A DNA stretch of 64,000 bases from Mucilaginibacter sp. (GCF_025362475.1 NZ_JANYGH010000033.1:26083-90082); one strand, 5' to 3'. Shown: positions 1-8,808, counted from the first letter of the stretch. Made by a program: numbers and translations. Notes: generated from the sequence alone by a model not told the origin.

Positions 1-669
1 CATGGTTATAGGTGTTTTGTTTTCCAGAAGCTTAGTAAACCAGGTTTTCCCCTCTTCAAATTTCTTTTCCTGGAGTTTTTGCAAACCCAACAGGTAATTT
101 CGGCTTATATAGTCGTCGCCACAAAAAGATATGGCCGAATCAATAAACTTATTACCCGTTTCAATGTAATTTGGGGTAAAATATTTATCGTTACTATAAT
201 TTGCCAGATCGTAATTACACCTGCCCAAAAAAAAATAATAATCTATCCGGGCCGGGTTGTTTAAAGCCTTTACATCTACTTTATGTAAAAAATCAAATGC
301 TTCATGAAACATGCCCGATGATAACAGTATGAAAGCCATTTTTACATAGCTGTAATACTCCCGGGGTTTATCTCCCCTAAGCTTACTTAATGATATCATT
401 TTATCAACGTAAACATAGGCCGAATCAAACTGGTATGATTTATACTCACTATAAAGGCTATTCCAGTTATAAAACTGACCATCATAGTCGTCCTTTGAGA
501 GGCGTGACAGATTAAGTTTTAACTTCTTTATCCGTATCTCTTTATTGTTATCGTAGCCATTCTTTTTTGCTATTTCATTTTTCAACTCATCTATCAAATT
601 GTCCGTAGTATTCAAGGCAAACACCGAAAAACTTGTCAGCAAAAAAATCAGGCAGAAATAATATTTCAT
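1..669 (-). CDS. DUF6377-like TPR regulator, N-terminal part only
   Basis: The minus strand is open from an ATG at 669 to the window edge (223 codons without a stop), so only the N-terminal part is present. It begins with a signal-peptide-like segment (MKYYFCLIFLLTSFSVFA), then a charged helical segment (NLIDELKNEIAKKNG), then paired amphipathic helices as in TPR arrays. This start resembles the Bacteroidota family DUF6377, whose full members combine a periplasmic TPR region, one membrane helix, a coiled coil and a C-terminal DNA-binding domain. Those later parts lie outside the window, so a regulatory role is inference. It is transcribed away from the RRM gene, across a 680-bp AT-rich gap. 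Confidence 0.6.
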   Translation of the reverse strand, partial: MKYYFCLIFLLTSFSVFALNTTDNLIDELKNEIAKKNGYDNNKEIRIKKLKLNLSRLSKDDYDGQFYNWNSLYSEYKSYQFDSAYVYVDKMISLSKLRGDKPREYYSYVKMAFILLSSGMFHEAFDFLHKVDVKALNNPARIDYYFFLGRCNYDLANYSNDKYFTPNYIETGNKFIDSAISFCGDDYISRNYLLGLQKLQEKKFEEGKTWFTKLLENKTPITM

Positions 670-1349
670 CTTTATTGATAGTCAATTAGGGTTATACAGC
701 AAAGTAGTTATTAATAACAATCAAATTGCTCTTAAGCTTTGTTTGAAAATAAGGTTTAGTTTTAAATGTATCGATCATAAACCTAAAATAGTTGATCAAT
801 ATTAAAACACAAAAAAATTACTAGCAGCTATTAAATTTAAAGAAAATTTACCAAACATGAGTTACTAAAAAGCATCCCTAATCAATCATCCACGACCAAG
901 GTATTTTTTATTTCATTATAATTTTAATTACTGGTTTATATTTTCAAATATAAACAATAGTGTAAAAGTTATTGACCACTTACCTAATTTATGTTTAAAT
1001 AAAATTAGCGTGCAAATACCGCCTCATAAAATTAAAACAACAAGTTTCTGAGACATTCAAATGCGGATATAATACATCAAATAGATAAGGAAACAAATAA
1101 TGCCAATAAAATGAAAGGAATTTTTTTAAGTAACTTGATATATGTTCGGTCATAATCAAAAAACTCACTTAAATGGCGTCTCACGCAATAATTTTAAGGT
1201 TTGAATTATATATGTTGCGGAAATTTGTGCATAAGTAGTTTTTATCTCCTTACCTTTGATTAAATTATTTTCATTCCATTTAATTGAAATAAAATAAAAT
1301 CTATAGTCGTTGTTTTTGCAACTAACTTTAAACTGAATTAAAGCTTATA
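670..1349. other. AT-rich intergenic region
   Basis: A 680-bp, strongly AT-rich gap between the divergent DUF6377-like gene and the RRM gene. I see no credible coding frame, no tRNA-like fold and no long inverted repeat. The only recognisable signal is a candidate promoter near 1224-1258 pointing toward the RRM gene. Confidence 0.6.
1224..1258 (+). promoter_or_regulatory. Candidate promoter of the RRM gene
   Basis: TTTG at 1224-1227 and TACCTTTG at 1251-1258 fit the Bacteroidota -33/-7 pattern, with a slightly long 23-nt spacer. It would give a 5' leader of roughly 85 nt. A weaker box, TAACTTTA at 1323-1330, lies closer to the ATG. Confidence 0.4.
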
Positions 1350-1694
1350 ATGATAAAATTATTTGTGGGGGGATTCCCTTTAGACATGACCGAACTCGAT
1401 CTTGTCAAGATGATTAACTTACACGGGGAAGTAAGTACTATCAAAATTGTGCGCGATAAAAAAACCAGGATTTGCAAAGGCTACGCTTTCCTGGAAATGA
1501 AAGATCGTGCAGGCGCCGAAAACGCTGTAAACGCATTGGATGGCACCCCTATTGGTGATAGAACCTTAAATGTTAAAATTAACGAGGAAACAGCAATTCG
1601 CCCGGCGCCGCCAAAAAAGGCTTTCGGTTTTAATAGTTTCAAAAAACCAGCAGCAGAAGCCGTAAGAAACAAAAGACCAAGAAGAACTATTTAG
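1350..1694 (+). CDS. RRM-domain RNA-binding protein
   Basis: A 114-residue protein made of one RNA recognition motif (about residues 3-78) and a short basic tail. The RNP2 strand (LFVGGF, residues 4-9) and the RNP1 strand (KGYAFLEM, about residues 44-51) carry the aromatic residues that stack on RNA in this fold. The tail is rich in Lys, Arg, Ala and Pro (AIRPAPPKKAFGF, then RNKRPRRTI). Stand-alone RRM proteins of this size are common in Bacteroidota and cyanobacteria and are thought to act as RNA chaperones, some cold-induced; that role is inferred here. It stands alone with a probable long AT-rich 5' leader. Confidence 0.9.
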   Translation: MIKLFVGGFPLDMTELDLVKMINLHGEVSTIKIVRDKKTRICKGYAFLEMKDRAGAENAVNALDGTPIGDRTLNVKINEETAIRPAPPKKAFGFNSFKKPAAEAVRNKRPRRTI

Positions 1695-1860
1695 TTATAG
1701 CATTTAATAGTAAGATAACTTACAGATGTTATAGCCAACCTTTACTATTTTTTTGAACCGCGTTAGTCTGCAGTTTTAGGAAATGGCATCTGTAGCAAAA
1801 CTGCCACACCAAATCCGTCATATTGTCAATAACACACTGACAGTCAGTATAAATAAAAAC

Positions 1861-1902
1861 AAAAAAAGCGTATAAGAGGTTTACAATTTTTCGCTTTTTT
1901 TC
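1861..1902 (+). terminator. Possible rho-independent terminator after the RRM gene
   Basis: AAAAAAAGCG at 1861-1870 pairs with CGCTTTTTTT at 1892-1901, a U-rich stem ending in a T run. It lies 170 nt after the RRM stop. The pairing is mostly A-T, so strength is uncertain. Confidence 0.45.
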
Positions 1903-1992
1903 TCAATTATTAACACAAACAAACGATAACAAGCTTGATTTAAAAAATACGGCATTTTGATTGCGACTGTACCCTAATAAATATCGGGGTAC

Positions 1993-2601
1993 ATGCGAAG
2001 GTATATTGTTATCATAACATACTTTTATTTTAAGTTAGTATTCTTTGCAATAATATGTTGCAAACCCCTCCCCGCGTGTTCGCAATCACTTAAGCCGGGC
2101 TCCATTGAATATTTAAAATTCTGTAATGGCCTTAAAAATATCACTCTTGGAGCAGATATAACAACCCTTCCAATTTATAGGTTAGCATATCTTGATGGTG
2201 ATAACAAACCGGATGTTGATAGTTGCGTAAAATATGTTTATGACGATGACAATATGTTAGCCATCGGCGATAGTTTAAAGCTCGACTTAATTGGAATCCG
2301 AACATATAAAGGCAAAATCGTTAACATCTACTTGTTTTTTAAAAGAGTTATCGCCTATAAAGTTTTAGACGATTTTATTAAAAGCTACGGTCAGTTTACT
2401 GAGCGACCCGATAATTACACAGATATTTATAATTGGAATTCAAGCGTGGCCAGTTTATCCTTGCAGTTTGAATATAAAGTTGAATTAGGGGTAGCTGTTT
2501 TTACCTGCAATGAGTTAGAAAGCAAAATAGAAGAGGCAAAACAAAAATCGCTTGTAAAAGAAAACTACCAGACGCTATCTCTACCGGGTTTTATTTTTTA
2601 G
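1993..2601 (+). CDS. Hypothetical secreted protein
   Basis: A 202-residue protein I do not recognise. It begins with a long hydrophobic segment (about residues 4-23) ending near CKPLPACSQS, consistent with a Sec signal peptide or possibly a lipoprotein signal, though the lipobox is poor. The mature part mixes beta-strand-like segments (DLIGIRTYKGKIVNIYLFF) with Asp-rich loops (DGDNKPDVDS and YDDDN). It has no neighbours on its strand and converges with the DUF2264 gene. Export to the envelope is likely; function is unknown. Confidence 0.6.
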   Translation: MRRYIVIITYFYFKLVFFAIICCKPLPACSQSLKPGSIEYLKFCNGLKNITLGADITTLPIYRLAYLDGDNKPDVDSCVKYVYDDDNMLAIGDSLKLDLIGIRTYKGKIVNIYLFFKRVIAYKVLDDFIKSYGQFTERPDNYTDIYNWNSSVASLSLQFEYKVELGVAVFTCNELESKIEEAKQKSLVKENYQTLSLPGFIF

Positions 2602-2605
2602 TAAT

Positions 2606-2631
2606 AAAGGCTCACTAAACTATCAGCCTTT
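2606..2631. terminator. Hairpin between convergent genes
   Basis: AAAGGCT at 2606-2612 pairs with AGCCTTT at 2625-2631 in the 63-bp gap between two convergent genes. The stem is seven base pairs and ends in T on both strands, so it may serve both. Confidence 0.45.
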
Positions 2632-2664
2632 CCTTGTTAATACAAAAAAGCACTCATCCAAGGT

Positions 2665-3885
2665 TTAATCCACTGCATGATCGGTATTAACATCCTCACC
2701 ATTCCAGATTTTTTTTGCCGTCCAGTCCGCATCAGCTTTTTGCCAAAATTCGTCAGATACAGGCAAACCAAGAATAAGGAAAGCCTGCGAGCACAAATAA
2801 AGGCTGCCTGTTGAAATATACCCCTCGCCTATTTCGGGCTGATGGCCGTAAAGCCCTATCTGTAACCACCCCTTTGCATCAAACGTACCGGGCGCCTCAA
2901 TTTGTCTTTTTATTAGGGTGTACAAGGCTGCCCTTACTTGCTGTGGTTTTATATCATTAGGTAAAGTTTTTAACAGTGCGACCTTGGATAAAAGCTGGAA
3001 TGCGCCAAACCTGTAGGCCAATGAACGGCCCAGCGGTGGATAAGTACCTTCCGGCGAGATAAATCTTTCTAATACTGCAGCGTAACGTTGCGCATGTTTT
3101 AGTGCTAAGGCATAATCTGGTTCCTTATCGTGCTTTAGCTGGTTTAAAGTTTGAAGCACCTCTAACAGCATCGGTTGAATTACAAAACTATTGTAGTAAT
3201 CCCAGTGAAAATCGGGCCCATCGCCATAAGCGCCATCGCCTTTATACCATAACTGATGCTGTTTCAGCGCATAATCAATCCGCATCATATCGCCGTTATC
3301 ATCAAACTTAATTAACGCTGCCTCAATGGTAGCACTAAACAACAGCCAGTTTGAATATCCCGGCGTAATAACCCGTGTTGATTTTAACGCCGCTATAATG
3401 TTTGCTTTGGTTTGTACATCCAATGGTTCCCATAACTGCCGGGGTGCACGCAATAAAGCCTGAGCTAAAAAAGCGGCATCCACCAAAGGCTGACCACCTT
3501 TATTAAAATTCATAAAATCGGCGCCATTAGGATCAGTTGCATTATGAAGGCCAAGCCTGGCAAGCGTGATATATTTACCCCTTAGTTTTCCTTCGGCACT
3601 TTTATCAGCGCCCAGCTCAAGCCAGGGAGCCATGCCGGCCAATAAACGGCCAAACGCTTCAAGACAAACATAGGCCCCCCTATCAGCCGTTTTTGCCTCT
3701 ACAGGTATCTGCTGCTTAAGCTCATTTTTGCTTAGGGCTGTTAAAACAGGGTCGGCTATATGCACCAAGGTATTGATAAGGTATTCCCGCTCCTTAACAC
3801 CGGCGTTAACATTTACCGGGGCCTGGGCAAACAATCCCGCAGATGAAAATAGCATTACAATAAAACAGCAGAATTTACTTGGCAT
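2665..3885 (-). CDS. DUF2264 domain protein, exported
   Basis: A 406-residue protein with a clear signal peptide (residues 1-20, ending GLFAQ) followed by a DUF2264 domain over nearly all of the mature chain. Recognisable blocks are REYLINTLVHIADPVL near residue 33, CLEAFGRLLAGMAPWLELG near residue 75, and the His/Asp-rich segment GDGAYGDGPDFHWDYYNS near residue 215. DUF2264 has an (alpha/alpha)6-barrel architecture related to polysaccharide lyases and unsaturated glucuronyl hydrolases, and is usually linked to carbohydrate use. The substrate cannot be read here. There is no SusC/SusD partner or glycosidase beside it. Upstream on its strand is TATATTTA, one base off the -7 consensus. Confidence 0.85.
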   Translation of the reverse strand: MPSKFCCFIVMLFSSAGLFAQAPVNVNAGVKEREYLINTLVHIADPVLTALSKNELKQQIPVEAKTADRGAYVCLEAFGRLLAGMAPWLELGADKSAEGKLRGKYITLARLGLHNATDPNGADFMNFNKGGQPLVDAAFLAQALLRAPRQLWEPLDVQTKANIIAALKSTRVITPGYSNWLLFSATIEAALIKFDDNGDMMRIDYALKQHQLWYKGDGAYGDGPDFHWDYYNSFVIQPMLLEVLQTLNQLKHDKEPDYALALKHAQRYAAVLERFISPEGTYPPLGRSLAYRFGAFQLLSKVALLKTLPNDIKPQQVRAALYTLIKRQIEAPGTFDAKGWLQIGLYGHQPEIGEGYISTGSLYLCSQAFLILGLPVSDEFWQKADADWTAKKIWNGEDVNTDHAVD

Positions 3886-3974
3886 AACCGGGATGTGGAA
3901 TTAGTCCCGTAAATATAGGCAGTAAAGTTAATACCCTGAAAAAGGCACAACTAAGCAATCTCCAGTGAAATTAT

Positions 3975-3982
3975 TATATTTG
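3975..3982 (+). promoter_or_regulatory. -7 box of the small membrane protein gene
   Basis: TATATTTG matches the Bacteroidota -7 consensus TAnnTTTG and lies 16 nt before the ATG at 3999. No clear -33 TTTG was found. Confidence 0.45.
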
Positions 3983-3998
3983 TGAGAACGCTCATCTT

Positions 3999-4286
3999 AT
4001 GGACATGGGTAATAACATTGCAAATCTATATTACAAGTCAAAAAAGATTTCGTTAATAATGTTGGCGGTAACGGCCATCATTTGCTCCAGAATGCTATTC
4101 TTCTTTTTCAACGACCCAGAAGGCCCAAATTTGATAATAGTTGCAGGCTTGGCACTCGCTGTATATATTTTATCTTCGGCAGCATATATATTCGGTCCAT
4201 CCAAAATAAATGGCATTAAGAGACTTTCGGCTGTAATTTGTGTTCAAATACTATTGGTTATTGGTCTATACTTTTGCATCAAGTAG
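3999..4286 (+). CDS. Small membrane protein, unknown function
   Basis: A 95-residue protein with three hydrophobic segments (about residues 18-36, 44-63 and 73-94) separated by short charged loops, so a three-helix inner-membrane protein is likely. The start could also be the Met two codons later (4005). A consensus -7 box just upstream supports it as a real gene. I do not recognise the family. It stands alone between the divergent DUF2264 gene and the cytochrome gene. Confidence 0.55.
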   Translation: MDMGNNIANLYYKSKKISLIMLAVTAIICSRMLFFFFNDPEGPNLIIVAGLALAVYILSSAAYIFGPSKINGIKRLSAVICVQILLVIGLYFCIK

Positions 4287-4586
4287 TTTTAGCTTTTATT
4301 TGAATAATAAAAGGGGAGTTATTTAGCGCTCTCTGTTTGTTTCTCTATCTTATGCTTTCCTCCTTTCTTTGGCTTTTCTGTCGGTAAGCTTGCGTTTCTT
4401 CAAGTTTGTGTTATACTCAAATCAAATGGAAACACTACTACAAATCGCCTACATCAACTAAAAACTATCGTTATTTCAATAATGTCTATTTGCTTTGCTC
4501 AATTATTGAAGCAACTTGAAACGGATTTTAAATACTTTTTTTTTAATCTTTTCCAATTTTAAACCTACACAGCAAGTAATAAACCT
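4287..4586. other. Intergenic region without a recognised gene
   Basis: A 300-bp gap upstream of the cytochrome gene. It holds no repeat and no clear -7 box. A 22-codon minus-strand stretch ending in a stop (4350-4418) is Lys/Arg-rich and could be a gene remnant, but it is too short to support. Confidence 0.5.
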
Positions 4587-5819
4587 ATGCTTAAAAAAAG
4601 GACACTTTTTTTAGTTCTGATATCACTGATTCCATTAACATTTATTTTAACACAATGCTTTAACCGCACACCCACAGACCCACGCGGAGAAGTGTACGCA
4701 GGTTCGGCAAGCTGTGTAAAATGCCATAGCGCCCAATATGATTCCTATATCCACACGGCTCATTTTAAAACCTCGCGCCCGGCATCGTTACAAACAATTG
4801 GTGGCAGCTTTTTAAAGGGTTTTAACATTTTAGATTATGGTTACGGCCTTAAAGTAGCCATGGAAAAACGTGGCGATAGTTTATACCAGGTGGCATATCA
4901 AAACGGGAAACAAACCGGGGCAGAACCATTTGATATATCTGTTGGAGGTGTTAAAGCCGAAACTTATTTGTACTGGAAAGGAAAGCAGTTATTTGAATTA
5001 CCTGTCTCCTATTTCAGTGCTATGCATCAATGGACCAATAGCCCCGGTTATATTCCCGATAGGGTAAATTTCAACAGGCCCATATTGAGGAAGTGCCTGG
5101 AGTGCCATACCTCATACATTAGCGAGCTTCCTCCCGAAAGCAAAGAACTGGGGTTTGATAAAACAACGCTCATTTATGGTATTGATTGCGAGCGCTGCCA
5201 CGGGCCGGCTGCCAATCATGTGAATTATCATACCGAATACCCTGATGAAAAAAAGGCGAAATATATTACTACTTACCGCTCTTTAACCCGGGCTCAAAAA
5301 ATGGATGCATGCGCTGTTTGCCATTCGGGTAATAAAATGGTACCGCAAAGATCCACTTTTGATTTCCAGATGGGTGATACGTTAAACAAGTTTGTAGGCT
5401 CTGATTCATTTGCTGCAACAGCAACCCCGCCTACACTTGATGTACATGGAAATCAAAATGCGCTGCTATCATCAAGTAAATGCTTTATCATGAGCAATAT
5501 GGATTGTGGCACGTGTCATAATCCGCATATAAACCAGGAAAAAAGCATGGCAATGTTTACCCAAAAATGCCTTAACTGCCATAGCGAAGCCAATCATAAC
5601 TTTTGCAAGCTTGCACCCAAATTGGGCACAGCTATCAAAACATATTGCATCAACTGCCATATGCCTCAAAAAGCTTCTCACGTAATCAGTTTAACAGCCC
5701 TTAATAATAAAACGAACCCACCCTATGAAGTGCGCACCCACCATATAGCAATATATCCCGAAGAAACTCAAAAAATTGCAGCCTTTATAAAGGGCGAAGA
5801 ATCAAATAAAAAGAAATAG
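4587..5819 (+). CDS. Seven-haem cytochrome c lipoprotein
   Basis: A 410-residue protein with a lipoprotein signal (hydrophobic residues 7-22, lipobox LTQC with Cys24), so it is probably anchored in the envelope facing the periplasm or the outside. It has seven CXXCH haem-binding motifs, starting at residues 43, 170, 201, 242, 307, 328 and 354. The spacing is uneven, with a large haem-free segment (about 50-165) between the first and second. This resembles the cytochrome c554/NrfB-like multihaem group, which passes electrons between quinol oxidation and a terminal reductase. No reductase subunit is encoded nearby, so the partner is unknown. The seven motifs make the cytochrome call firm; the role is open. 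Confidence 0.88.
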   Translation: MLKKRTLFLVLISLIPLTFILTQCFNRTPTDPRGEVYAGSASCVKCHSAQYDSYIHTAHFKTSRPASLQTIGGSFLKGFNILDYGYGLKVAMEKRGDSLYQVAYQNGKQTGAEPFDISVGGVKAETYLYWKGKQLFELPVSYFSAMHQWTNSPGYIPDRVNFNRPILRKCLECHTSYISELPPESKELGFDKTTLIYGIDCERCHGPAANHVNYHTEYPDEKKAKYITTYRSLTRAQKMDACAVCHSGNKMVPQRSTFDFQMGDTLNKFVGSDSFAATATPPTLDVHGNQNALLSSSKCFIMSNMDCGTCHNPHINQEKSMAMFTQKCLNCHSEANHNFCKLAPKLGTAIKTYCINCHMPQKASHVISLTALNNKTNPPYEVRTHHIAIYPEETQKIAAFIKGEESNKKK

Positions 5820-5875
5820 TTCAACTAAAACGGGCTAACCGCTTTATTTTTATTTAATAGTAAACAAGACCAATT

Positions 5876-6274
5876 TCAATCATTTTTTTTTACAACAGCC
5901 TCATCAGCAGCAGCAAGCATATTTTCTGCTTTAATAATAACCTGTTGCAAGCGGTCGCGGTTATTATCACCCCAATCGCCTATGACTTCAATAACAGGAA
6001 TTAACGATTTTCCGAATTCTGTTAAACTGTATTCAACTTTAGGAGGAAGTTCAGCATAAATTAATTTACTAATCAGCTCATGATCTTCCAATTGATTCAG
6101 TTGCATATTTAATACCCTGCGCGATGCCTCAGGAATACTTCTTTGTAATGCACCAGGACGTTTGATGCCTTTGGAGATATAATAAAGTAACATGATCTTC
6201 CACTTGCCGTTTAGTATCTCTCTAACCAGATCGAGCCCACAATCAAGCGCTATTGGAATTTTCCTTTTATACAT
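5876..6274 (-). CDS. HxlR-family transcriptional regulator
   Basis: A 132-residue protein with the HxlR winged-helix domain (about residues 10-110). Diagnostic blocks are LVREILNGKWKIMLLYYI, the recognition-helix region SRRVLNMQLNQLEDHELI, and the wing segment VEYSLTEFGKSLIPVI. Cys12 is in the N-terminal position that acts as a redox or electrophile sensor in several HxlR proteins (YodB, HypR type), so sensing of reactive species is plausible. It is divergent from an SDR gene with a palindrome between them (6320-6341), which suggests it controls itself and that gene. Its own -7 box reads TAAATTTG on the minus strand (6297-6290). Confidence 0.9.
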   Translation of the reverse strand: MYKRKIPIALDCGLDLVREILNGKWKIMLLYYISKGIKRPGALQRSIPEASRRVLNMQLNQLEDHELISKLIYAELPPKVEYSLTEFGKSLIPVIEVIGDWGDNNRDRLQQVIIKAENMLAAADEAVVKKND

Positions 6275-6319
6275 TGTGTTGTAATATCACAAATTTAAGG
6301 TATTGGAAACTAAAACAGC

Positions 6320-6341
6320 ATAGGGAATAATTTATCCCTAT
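6320..6341. promoter_or_regulatory. Candidate HxlR operator
   Basis: ATAGGGA at 6320-6326 and TCCCTAT at 6335-6341 form a dyad with perfect 7-bp arms and an 8-nt spacer; 9 of 11 pairs over the whole site are complementary. It lies between the divergent HxlR and SDR promoters, where it could serve both. Assignment to HxlR is inference from position. Confidence 0.5.
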
Positions 6342-6359
6342 TGAATCGTTTTTCCGTAC

Positions 6360-6390
6360 TTGTACGCGAGTGACACCCTGCCGAACTTTG
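6360..6390 (+). promoter_or_regulatory. Promoter of the SDR gene
   Basis: TTG at 6360-6362 and GAACTTTG at 6383-6390, with a 20-nt spacer, match the Bacteroidota -33/-7 layout with one mismatch in the -7 box. The ATG at 6414 lies downstream, which argues against translation starting further upstream. Confidence 0.45.
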
Positions 6391-6413
6391 TTGCCATAAA
6401 AACACAACATCTC

Positions 6414-7217
6414 ATGAGTACAACGAAAAAGAATGGTAATATCGATGAAACTGAATTTACGGGTAAAAGAATCCTGGTAACCGCCGGGACAAAGGGCGCG
6501 GGAAAAGCGATTTTTAATCGTTTACTAAAAGGCGGGGCAAGCATTGTTACCACTGCAAGGACGGTTCCTGATGATCTGAAACCCGAACAATTTATCCAGG
6601 CAGATCTGAGCACCAAAGAAGGCGCGATAAAGGTAATTGATGAAACGCTTAAACGTTTAGGCGGAATTGATATACTTATTAATTCCTTAGGTGGATCTTC
6701 GGCACCAAGTGGTGGGGTTATGGTTTTAACTGACGAAGATTGGGCAAATGCCTTAAACACAAATTTAATGGCGGCTGTTCGCTTAGACAGGGGCATGTTA
6801 CCCGCTATGTTAGCTCAGGGCTCCGGTGTAATTATCCACATTTCGTCTATCCAAAGAAAAATGCCGCTTTTTGAGGCTACAATAGCGTATGCCGCAGCCA
6901 AGGCCGCATTAACTAATTACAGTAAAGGAATTGCAAAAGAACTGGCGCCAAAAGGAGTACGTGTAAATACAGTTTCGCCCGGATTTATCAATACCGATGG
7001 AGCACAGGGAATGATAAATAATATTGCATCGAAAAATGGAGGCGACAAGGTTGCGGCATTAGAAACTATTATGAATTCATTAGGCGGCATCCCCATGGGA
7101 CGACCGGCTGAACCCGAAGAAGTTGCAGAACTGGTTGCGTTTCTTGTATCTGACAGGGCAGCGTACCTGAGCGGTGGCGAGTTTGTGATTGACGGCGGAT
7201 CTGTACCCACAGTATAA
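6414..7217 (+). CDS. SDR-family oxidoreductase
   Basis: A 267-residue short-chain dehydrogenase/reductase of the classical type. The cofactor motif reads TAGTKGAG (about residues 23-30), with Ala in place of the first Gly of TGxxxGxG. The structural motif is INSLGG, the catalytic Ser lies in HISSIQ, and the catalytic pair is YAAAK. The C-terminus FVIDGGSVPTV is typical. I chose the ATG at 6414 because an upstream in-frame TTG lies inside the promoter. It is probably co-transcribed with the following NTF2-like gene (33-nt gap) and controlled by the divergent HxlR protein. HxlR/SDR pairs are common in responses to quinones or aldehydes; the substrate is unknown. Confidence 0.9.
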   Translation: MSTTKKNGNIDETEFTGKRILVTAGTKGAGKAIFNRLLKGGASIVTTARTVPDDLKPEQFIQADLSTKEGAIKVIDETLKRLGGIDILINSLGGSSAPSGGVMVLTDEDWANALNTNLMAAVRLDRGMLPAMLAQGSGVIIHISSIQRKMPLFEATIAYAAAKAALTNYSKGIAKELAPKGVRVNTVSPGFINTDGAQGMINNIASKNGGDKVAALETIMNSLGGIPMGRPAEPEEVAELVAFLVSDRAAYLSGGEFVIDGGSVPTV

Positions 7218-7250
7218 CTATAATAAAAATAACCAGGCAAATTGGACACC

Positions 7251-7580
7251 ATGAAAAAAATAATACCAAATATAATCAGCGATTATGTTGATGCCTCAAA
7301 CAGCAGGGATACAGCAAAATTACTTTCCCTTTTTACCGATGATGCCATTGTTAAGGATGAAGGAAAAAACTATAAAGGTTTAAATGAGATTAAAGCATGG
7401 CTGAAACTGATCACTGAATTATATGAATTCCAGATGGAAGTTTTGGATATTGAACTGGAGCAACCAGCTATTATTGTTACCACCCGGCTTACAGGAAATT
7501 TCCCCGGTAAAAACCCGATTGACATACAAAACCATTTCAAATTAGCAGGCGATAAAATAATTGAGCTATCCCACAGTTGA
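7251..7580 (+). CDS. NTF2-like / SnoaL-fold protein
   Basis: A 109-residue protein with the pattern of an NTF2-like alpha+beta cone: an N-terminal helix with YVDASNSRDTAKLLSLF, the strand pair DDAIVKDEGKNYKGLNEI, a long helix, and C-terminal strands ending IQNHFKLAGDKIIELSHS. Proteins of this shape act as small isomerases, hydrolases or ligand carriers and are often paired with SDR enzymes. It follows the SDR gene by 33 nt on the same strand, so one operon is likely. I chose the ATG at 7251 over an in-frame TTG three codons earlier. The reaction cannot be inferred. Confidence 0.75.
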   Translation: MKKIIPNIISDYVDASNSRDTAKLLSLFTDDAIVKDEGKNYKGLNEIKAWLKLITELYEFQMEVLDIELEQPAIIVTTRLTGNFPGKNPIDIQNHFKLAGDKIIELSHS

Positions 7581-7708
7581 TTTTCTAATGCATGTAATTA
7601 ACAAATTTTTATTAAAACCATGTTCAATTAATAGCAATTTAACATTCACTAAAACTTTTGAGCGTATTTATTGTCCCCTATCTGTACCCCTTTTTCTATT
7701 CAGTTAGT

Positions 7709-8773
7709 ATGACAAATGAAAGCAAGCAGCCTACAGATAAAATAACCCAAAAAGAACTTACGTACATTGAAAAAGTATGGCATACGGTAGCCATTGTTGC
7801 GCTGTTGGTTGTAGTGATACTGATTGCCCGTGTTGCCTTCAATGTGTTGTTGATGGTGCTTGCCGGAATACTGATCTCCGTTTATTTTCACGGGCTTGGC
7901 GATTTAATTCAGCGAAACACCAAATGGAAACGCCGCATTTGCATGGCCATTTCTATAGGAGGCTCCTTTGCCATATTGGCAGTACTTTTTTGGATCATGG
8001 GAACCAAAATATCAAACCAGGTGGCTGTTTTGAGCGATACGCTGCCCCATACCATCAACAACGCTAAAATAAAAATGGCCGAAACTCCAATTGGCAGAAA
8101 AATTCTTGAATACCTTGCATCTGATAACTCGGATGCATTAATGACTACTGCCAAATCATTCTTTAATACTAGTTTTGGTGTTTTGGGCGATATTTATATC
8201 ATCCTGTTCCTTGCCATATTTTTCACCTCCAATCCTGATTTATACAAAGATGGGCTGATAAAATTGGTACCAGATAGTAAGAAACCTCTCGCCCGCCAGA
8301 TATTTGACCGCATCAGCTATGCCCTTAAAGGCTGGTTAAAGGGCATGATGCTATCCATGGTACTGGTGTTTATTTTACTTTCTATAGGTTTAGGCATTAT
8401 GAGTATCCCGGTAGCACTCGTTTTGGCATTGCTTACGGGCCTGCTTAAGCTTATACCAAATTTTGGTTCATTGGCAGCCATGATTCCGGGTGTATTACTC
8501 GCTTTAACCATAAGTACAAATACGGCAATTATTGTAGCGCTGATTTATATGGTAACGCAAACAATTGTAAGCAATATTGTAACACCAATTATTCAAAATA
8601 AAATGATCAACCTGCCACCCGCGTTAACCATTTTAGCGCAGGTGCTTATGGGAACATTATCTGGTGTTTTGGGTATCATACTGGCAGTGCCTTTATTGGC
8701 TATTGTGATGATACTGGTTGATGAGTTGTATGTGAAGAAAATAAACGAAACCGATACGCCTGTTACACCATAA
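7709..8773 (+). CDS. AI-2E family transporter (PerM/YdiK-like)
   Basis: A 354-residue polytopic membrane protein of the AI-2E exporter superfamily. It has the expected pattern of about eight membrane helices: a pair at residues 25-60, one at 70-95, a long soluble segment (about 100-160), and a C-terminal bundle with the family block LLKLIPNFGSLAAMIPGVL (about 245-265) and the closing segment GTLSGVLGIILAVPLLAI. Members export varied small solutes or ions, and the AI-2 name should not be taken literally. I chose the ATG at 7709 rather than an in-frame TTG at 7658. It stands alone, ending before a terminator at 8911. Confidence 0.88.
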   Translation: MTNESKQPTDKITQKELTYIEKVWHTVAIVALLVVVILIARVAFNVLLMVLAGILISVYFHGLGDLIQRNTKWKRRICMAISIGGSFAILAVLFWIMGTKISNQVAVLSDTLPHTINNAKIKMAETPIGRKILEYLASDNSDALMTTAKSFFNTSFGVLGDIYIILFLAIFFTSNPDLYKDGLIKLVPDSKKPLARQIFDRISYALKGWLKGMMLSMVLVFILLSIGLGIMSIPVALVLALLTGLLKLIPNFGSLAAMIPGVLLALTISTNTAIIVALIYMVTQTIVSNIVTPIIQNKMINLPPALTILAQVLMGTLSGVLGIILAVPLLAIVMILVDELYVKKINETDTPVTP

Positions 8774-8808
8774 CTCAGCAAACTATAAACGCAGATGCTA
8801 AAATAAAA

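Noticed and set aside
4350..4418. Minus-strand Lys/Arg-rich 22-codon stretch with a stop
   Set aside because: It looks like the end of a basic protein (LKKRKLTDRKAKERRKA) but is preceded by a stop and too short to assign; it could be chance.
6360..6413. Longer start (TTG) for the SDR gene
   Set aside because: The segment contains the promoter's -33/-7 boxes and no conserved residues; the ATG at 6414 fits the family.
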